Under the pieces are notes generated by a model. That model did not search any database. It was not told the origin of the DNA and saw nothing but the letters and a program-made list of their open reading frames with translations. Source: CAYNRQ01 sp964399875 (lineage in GTDB: Archaea > Aenigmatarchaeota > Aenigmatarchaeia > QMZP01). From it: a stretch of 19,204 bases of DNA. This document shows positions 15,953 through 19,204 of this stretch, one piece after another. The translations under genes were made by a program, and so were the position numbers. Location of the stretch: the NCBI GenBank assembly GCA_964399875.1, contig CAYNRQ010000016.1, positions 1 through 19,204 of the forward strand, written 5' to 3'. The stretch's first letter is position 1. The number at the start of each line of letters is the position of its first letter.

Positions 15953-15987
15953 GTGAGTCAACTTAATAAACTGATTAATTGACTCAC
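15953..15987. promoter_or_regulatory. 35-bp interrupted inverted repeat, candidate operator
   Basis: The outer arms GTGAGTCAA (15953-15961) and TTGACTCAC (15979-15987) match perfectly over 9 bp. The inner arms TTAAT (15963-15967) and ATTAA (15974-15978) continue the symmetry around a 6-base centre, with one unpaired C at 15962. It sits directly upstream of the DegT TATA element, the place where archaeal Lrp-type activators bind. As RNA it could equally fold into a 14-bp hairpin. I did not see a second copy in the window. Confidence 0.55.
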
Positions 15988-16064
15988 GCTCTGCATCTCT
16001 TATGCAGAAGCGCTGGATATCTTGCCTCAAGAGACAAGCTCTGAAACCACACAGTGCAGTTTCA
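15988..16064. other. Run of short hairpins in intergenic DNA; possible structured RNA
   Basis: Three further hairpins follow the inverted repeat. TCTGCAT/ATGCAGA (15990-15996 with 16002-16008) is extended by a GC pair. TCTTG/CAAGA spans 16020-16032. TGAAAC/GTTTCA (16042-16047 with 16059-16064) has an inner CAC/GTG. The stretch is richer in G and C than the AT-rich DNA on both sides, as structured RNAs often are in AT-rich archaea. No tRNA, box C/D or known riboswitch pattern is recognised, and the transcribed strand is unclear. Confidence 0.35.
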
Positions 16065-16073
16065 ATGGTTCGG

Positions 16074-16089
16074 ATTAAATATATTTAAT
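16074..16089. promoter_or_regulatory. 16-bp AT palindrome
   Basis: ATTAAATATATTTAAT is a perfect palindrome about 40 bases upstream of the HMG-CoA synthase TATA element. It could be a second TATA box, for either strand, or a regulator site. Palindromes arise readily in AT-rich DNA, so the evidence is modest. Confidence 0.3.
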
Positions 16090-16115
16090 AAGCCCATTGT
16101 CGAAGTATGGGTTGG

Positions 16116-16125
16116 TATTTAAAAA
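16116..16125 (+). promoter_or_regulatory. TATA element of the mevalonate-entry operon
   Basis: TATTTAAAAA lies 52 bases before the GTG at 16168. Transcription starting about 26 bases downstream, near 16146, would give a leader of roughly 22 bases that includes the SD GGTGA at 16158-16162. This agrees with the chosen start of HMG-CoA synthase. Confidence 0.55.
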
Positions 16126-16167
16126 TGTTTCTGTCCCTATATAGATATAGATTTGCAGGTGAATCCA

Positions 16168-17205
16168 GTGCAGGTAGGAATAGTAGGATATGGATGTTAT
16201 ATACCAATGTTCAGAATAACAGCAGATGAAATAGCAAGGGTATGGGGGCAGAACTCTGAAAAAATAAAGAGCAGCTTTTCTATAGAAGAAAAAAGCGTTC
16301 CTAACATAGATGAGGATACAATAACAATAAGTGTGGAAGCTGCTAAAAATGCATTATTGATGTCCAGGGTGGACCCAAAGAAGATAGGATCCATCTACAT
16401 AGGCTCAGAAAGCCATCCCTATGCAGTTAAACCATCAGGAACTGTTGTTGCTGAGGCTCTCGGCATCGGGCCCAATGTGATGATTGCTGACTTTGAGTTT
16501 GCATGCAAGGCAGGTACAGCTGCCATGCAGTGTTGCTGCTCTCATGTGAAGGCAGGAGAGATAGATTATGGCATGGCCATAGGCGCCGACACGTCCCAGA
16601 GCAGACCAGGGGACGCCCTGGAATATACAGCAGCAGCTGGTGGCGCTGCATTTGTTATAGGAAAAGACCCACTGGCAACTATAGAGGGCATGTACTCATT
16701 CACAACGGATACAAGCGATTTCTGGAGAAGGGACAGAGAGGACTATCCAAGGCATGGGGCTAGATTTACAGGAAAACCAGCATACTTCAAACATGTGATA
16801 TCGGCAAGCAAGGGTCTTTTAGAAAAGACAGGGCTGAAACCCTCAGATTTCCAACACGCTGTGTTCCATATGCCTAACGGAAAATTTCCTGTAAAAGTCT
16901 CTAAGGCCTTAGGCTTCACAAAAGACCAGATAGAAAAAGGCCTTGTTGTCAAAAAGATAGGCAATTGTTATTCTGGTTCAAGCCCTCTGGGGTTGTGCTC
17001 TGTCCTTAACGTGGCAAAACCAGGGGACAGAATCTTCATGACATCCTATGGTTCAGGAGCAGGTTCGGATTCATTTGTATTCATTGTTACTGATAAAATC
17101 ATAGAAAGAAGGGGCAGGGCCCCAGACATAGACTACTATATAAACAAAAAAAAGTACATAGATTACGGAACATATGTAAGGCTAAGGGGGAAACTAAAGG
17201 AGTAG
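16168..17205 (+). CDS. Hydroxymethylglutaryl-CoA synthase, archaeal type
   Basis: Condenses acetyl-CoA with acetoacetyl-CoA to HMG-CoA, the second step of the mevalonate route to isoprenoid lipids. The protein is 345 residues from the chosen start. Catalytic residues are visible: E81 in SESHPYAVKPSG, C113 in FACKAGTAAM, and H234 in FHMPNGKFP. The frame is open from TTG 16153, but GTG 16168 gives MQVGIVGYGCYIP, matching how archaeal relatives begin, and has GGTGA five bases upstream. It heads an operon with two small ORFs, thiolase and a DUF35 protein. In archaea, thiolase, HMG-CoA synthase and DUF35 form a complex that channels acetoacetyl-CoA. Confidence 0.94.
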   Translation: MQVGIVGYGCYIPMFRITADEIARVWGQNSEKIKSSFSIEEKSVPNIDEDTITISVEAAKNALLMSRVDPKKIGSIYIGSESHPYAVKPSGTVVAEALGIGPNVMIADFEFACKAGTAAMQCCCSHVKAGEIDYGMAIGADTSQSRPGDALEYTAAAGGAAFVIGKDPLATIEGMYSFTTDTSDFWRRDREDYPRHGARFTGKPAYFKHVISASKGLLEKTGLKPSDFQHAVFHMPNGKFPVKVSKALGFTKDQIEKGLVVKKIGNCYSGSSPLGLCSVLNVAKPGDRIFMTSYGSGAGSDSFVFIVTDKIIERRGRAPDIDYYINKKKYIDYGTYVRLRGKLKE

Positions 17206-17207
17206 AT

Positions 17208-17318
17208 ATGAGCCAAAGAGAAGCATTTTTAGACACAGCATCAGAGGGTTTTGATTCCACCAGAGAAATAAGAGGAAAAAACAGGACAGAAAAATATTCA
17301 TGGGAGGTTGAAATATGA
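17208..17318 (+). CDS. Small ORF of 36 residues in the mevalonate operon, unknown
   Basis: Starts two bases after the HMG-CoA synthase stop, with GGAG five bases before its ATG. The predicted peptide begins MSQREAFLDTASEGF, is hydrophilic and charged, has no cysteines and no membrane segment, and ends WEVEI. Its TGA overlaps the ATG of the next small ORF (ATGA). I do not recognise it. The SD quality, the overlap and the position inside a coupled operon argue for translation. It could be a regulatory leader peptide, a small complex partner, or the remains of a larger gene. Confidence 0.5.
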   Translation: MSQREAFLDTASEGFDSTREIRGKNRTEKYSWEVEI

Positions 17319-17533
17319 GTGCGGGCTGCATATGCGAAGCGTTTTGTGAGGATATGACATTTTCTTTAGCAACCAAGGAGCATGGTATTTCACACTCCGT
17401 TATGGGAAACACAGCTCTTGCGTTATCCAACAGCAATATAGAAATAAGATTTGTTGCAGGGGGCGATCCCGGGGTAGTTATACCAAATGGTTTAAATACA
17501 ATGCATAAACACATGCGGGAGATGGTCATATGA
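17315..17533 (+). CDS. Small ORF of 72 residues in the mevalonate operon, unknown; faint TPP-enzyme resemblance
   Basis: Starts at an ATGA overlap with the 36-residue ORF and ends with an ATGA overlap into thiolase. A very good SD, GGGAGGT, sits six to seven bases before its ATG, and an in-frame stop at 17309-17311 rules out a longer start. The peptide begins MSAGCICEAFCEDM with three cysteines. From HGISHSVMGNTALAL through FVAGGDPGVVIPNGLNTMH it loosely follows the HG...A.G..LA...GDGD...GGNH pattern of the thiamine-diphosphate-binding beta subunits of 2-oxoacid:ferredoxin oxidoreductases. The region usually between the cysteines and HG is missing. It may be a decayed fragment, a new small protein, or chance similarity. 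Confidence 0.55.
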   Translation: MSAGCICEAFCEDMTFSLATKEHGISHSVMGNTALALSNSNIEIRFVAGGDPGVVIPNGLNTMHKHMREMVI

Positions 17534-18696
17534 GAAGAGTGGCTGTAATTGGTGTGGGATGCACAAAGTTTGATGAACATTGGGAGAAGTCTTTAAGAGA
17601 CCTTTCCACAGAGGCTGGTGCAAAGGCTATTAAGGACGCAGGCCTCCACGGTTCAGATATCCAGGCTCTTTTCCTTGGAAATATGAGTGCTGGAAGATTT
17701 ATAGGCCAAGAGCACCTTGCAGCCCTGTCAGTAGAGCAGGTGGGTCTAAATCCTATTCCAGCAACAAGATGCGAGGCTGCCTGTGCCTCTGGCGCACTGG
17801 CCTTCAGAAAGGCATATCTTTCTATCCTATCCGGCGAGTATGATATTGTGGTGGCTGCAGGTGCAGAAAAGATGACAGACCTGAAGGGAACAGATGCCAT
17901 AGCAACCCTGATGGGTGCTGGTGATCAGGAATGGGAATCTGCCATAGGCCTGACATTCTCAGGCCTTTACGCCATAATCGCAAAGGCCCATATGAACCAG
18001 TTCGGAACAACAAGGGAGCAACTGGCCATGGTAAGTGTTAACAACCACAGGAATGCACAATACAATGACAAGGCCCAGTTCCCTTTCCCAATAACAGTGG
18101 AAGATGTTTTGAATTCATCCTTGATAGCAGACCCTTTAAGGCTTCTGGACTGCTCGCCAATAACAGACGGGGCATCAGCTGTTATCTTAGCCTCGGAAAG
18201 CTTTGCCAAAAAAACAGAAAATCCTGTATGGATAAACGGTTCTGGTCAGGCCTCAGACACCTTGGCGCTACACAACCGAAAGAGTCTGACAGAGATGATG
18301 GCAACAAGGGTTGCGGCCAAAATGGCATATAAAAAAGCAGGGCTGACACCAGAAAAAATCAATATAGCAGAGGTTCATGACTGCTTCTCCATAAACGAGA
18401 TTCTGGCAATAGAAGACCTTGGTTTTTGCAAGAAAGGCGAGGGTGGAAAATTCGTAGAGGACGGAAAGATAACAAACGAAGGAGAAAAACCAATAAACAC
18501 AACAGGAGGCCTGAAAGCAATAGGCCACCCTGTGGGCGCAACAGGAATAAGACAGATAATAGACATTACCAGACAGATAAGAGGGGTGTGCGGCAAGAAC
18601 CAGATTAAAGGCGTGGAAAACGGTCTTGCACTAAATGTAGGAGGTTCGGGTGGGACCGCAGTGGTTCATATCCTAGGAAAAGAACCAAGCAGGTGA
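17530..18696 (+). CDS. Acetyl-CoA C-acetyltransferase (archaeal thiolase)
   Basis: Joins two acetyl-CoA to acetoacetyl-CoA, the first step of the mevalonate pathway. The 388-residue protein carries the nucleophile C85 in CEAACASGA, H283 in EVHDCFS and H333 in GHPVGATG. The second catalytic cysteine of classical thiolases is absent: the C-terminal motif reads NVGGSGGTAVVHIL, as is usual in archaeal and SCP2-type enzymes. The start overlaps the 72-residue ORF by ATGA with GGGAG upstream. Co-transcription with HMG-CoA synthase and DUF35 fits the known archaeal ternary complex. Confidence 0.94.
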   Translation: MRRVAVIGVGCTKFDEHWEKSLRDLSTEAGAKAIKDAGLHGSDIQALFLGNMSAGRFIGQEHLAALSVEQVGLNPIPATRCEAACASGALAFRKAYLSILSGEYDIVVAAGAEKMTDLKGTDAIATLMGAGDQEWESAIGLTFSGLYAIIAKAHMNQFGTTREQLAMVSVNNHRNAQYNDKAQFPFPITVEDVLNSSLIADPLRLLDCSPITDGASAVILASESFAKKTENPVWINGSGQASDTLALHNRKSLTEMMATRVAAKMAYKKAGLTPEKINIAEVHDCFSINEILAIEDLGFCKKGEGGKFVEDGKITNEGEKPINTTGGLKAIGHPVGATGIRQIIDITRQIRGVCGKNQIKGVENGLALNVGGSGGTAVVHILGKEPSR

Positions 18697-18702
18697 GATA
18701 TT

Positions 18703-19149
18703 ATGGCATATGTATCTTCTTCAGTTCCATTGTTTTGGAGATTAAGAAAATCCAAATACCGTCTGATAGGAACAAAGTGTGCCACATGCAGCAGTGTGTT
18801 TTTCCCGCCAAAATACTTTTGCCCGGCATGCAGAAGAAAGGGAAAGATAGAGGACTTCCAGTTTTCTGGCAATGGAACCATACTTTCCTACACAGTGATA
18901 AGGGCAGCTCCCCAGGGGTTTGAAAAAATAACTCCCTATGCAGTGGCAATAATAAAACTAGATGAGGGAACAAATATAAGCGGTCAGATAGTGAGCAGCA
19001 TAGACAGTATAAAGATAGGCAAGAGGGTAAAGGCAGTTTTCAGAAAGATGTATGAAGACGGGGACGACGGATTAATTCACTACGGTTTGAAATGGGAAAT
19101 AATAGAGCCCGCTTCAGAGCAAGGAGTTACCACTTCCTCAAAACCCTAA
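18703..19149 (+). CDS. DUF35 OB-fold/zinc-ribbon protein, thiolase-HMGCS scaffold
   Basis: A 148-residue protein with a rubredoxin-like zinc ribbon (C26, C29, C40 and C43, as CATC and CPAC) preceded by a helix with FWRL. An OB-fold (about residues 50-135) follows, with the typical GNGTILSYTVI and PYAVAIIKLDEG segments. In archaea the DUF35 partner bridges thiolase and HMG-CoA synthase and shares their CoA-binding site. It lies six bases after the thiolase stop, with GGTGA before its ATG, and is the last operon gene in the window. The last dozen residues, rich in Ser and Thr, are probably disordered. Confidence 0.93.
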   Translation: MAYVSSSVPLFWRLRKSKYRLIGTKCATCSSVFFPPKYFCPACRRKGKIEDFQFSGNGTILSYTVIRAAPQGFEKITPYAVAIIKLDEGTNISGQIVSSIDSIKIGKRVKAVFRKMYEDGDDGLIHYGLKWEIIEPASEQGVTTSSKP

Positions 19150-19204
19150 TATTTAAATCAGAATTCCACTGGTCTCTGACCGGTGGTTCCAAACAAGGCA
19201 ATCG
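19150..19204 (+). promoter_or_regulatory. Window end: TATA-like element after the DUF35 gene
   Basis: ATTTAAAT (19151-19158) directly after the DUF35 stop is a plausible TATA box for a plus-strand transcript starting near 19180, or one arm of a minus-strand promoter. No start codon or RNA gene can be assigned in the remaining 45 bases. Confidence 0.25.

Noticed and set aside
15917..16030. N-terminal extension of the DegT aminotransferase
   Set aside because: The extra 38 residues run through the TATA element, the inverted repeat and a hairpin, and the family normally begins at the IPISKP region.
15988..16088. A tRNA gene or a 28-residue ORF (ATG at 16002) in the hairpin region
   Set aside because: No 7-bp acceptor stem pairs across the region and the GGTTCGGAT stretch has no matching T-stem. 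The ORF has no SD and no recognisable content.
6442..17205. LuxC plus Fe-ADH as a replacement for HMG-CoA reductase, since HMG-CoA synthase is nearby
   Set aside because: The chemistry (thioester to aldehyde to alcohol) fits on paper, but HMG-CoA is already a thioester and would need no ligase, LuxE, ACP or AcpS. The operons are also about 4 kb apart with separate promoters.
14..19187. Near-direct repeat TGAC(T/C)GGTGGT at 14-24 and 19177-19187
   Set aside because: Ten of eleven bases match, but it is too short to mean an attachment site or element ends in 19 kb, and nothing else at the two places agrees.
1..19204. CRISPR array, insertion sequence or transposase
   Set aside because: No regularly spaced repeats, terminal inverted repeats of element size, or transposase-like reading frames were seen.

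Overview
The window looks like a gene-dense, AT-rich archaeal chromosome segment. The alanyl-tRNA synthetase is of the archaeal type, with its N-terminal Cys4 zinc module. HMG-CoA synthase, thiolase and a DUF35 protein form the typical archaeal mevalonate-entry operon. Arg is mostly AGA/AGG and Ile often ATA. Several genes have a TATA element about 26-30 bp before the start codon and little or no room for a leader, while others use Shine-Dalgarno (SD) sites of the GGTGA/AAGGAG type. I cannot name the lineage; Euryarchaeota or DPANN/Altiarchaeota-like are all possible. Nearly everything is coding. No gene-free stretch exceeds 300 bases; the longest is about 250 bases, before HMG-CoA synthase.

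Layout. 31-5132 holds housekeeping genes: purC (-) and alaS (+), divergent; then a minus-strand pair made of an FMN nitroreductase and a membrane-anchored thioredoxin-like protein. 5133-6098 is a Gfo/Idh/MocA sugar dehydrogenase resembling UDP-GlcNAc 3-dehydrogenases. 6099-12341 is a tight seven-gene minus-strand operon. Read 5'->3' it encodes a hexapeptide acyltransferase, an acyl carrier protein, an AMP-forming acyl ligase, an iron-type alcohol dehydrogenase, LuxE (acyl-protein synthetase), LuxC (acyl thioester reductase) and AcpS (phosphopantetheinyl transferase). Diverging from it, and sharing one palindromic TATA element, is a two-gene unit (12397-13685): an Lrp-like regulator and a degenerate Gfo/Idh protein that has lost its key motifs. 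13671-15916 holds DUF362 and a DegT-family aminotransferase (-). 15917-16167 is a structured intergenic region. 16168-19149 is the mevalonate-entry operon, with two unrecognised small ORFs inserted between HMG-CoA synthase and thiolase.

How the genes may work together. The striking system is the carrier-protein cassette. An acid would be activated by the ligase, loaded on the carrier (itself primed by the operon's own AcpS), passed through LuxE Cys357 to LuxC Cys262, reduced to an aldehyde, and reduced again to an alcohol by the Fe-ADH. This is the luciferase-aldehyde branch (luxCE) without luxAB or luxD, in an organism group that normally lacks fatty-acid synthesis. The flanking Gfo/Idh dehydrogenase, DegT aminotransferase and hexapeptide acyltransferase also resemble the steps that make N-acylated amino sugars. 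The acyl or alcohol group may therefore decorate a surface glycan. That link is inference.
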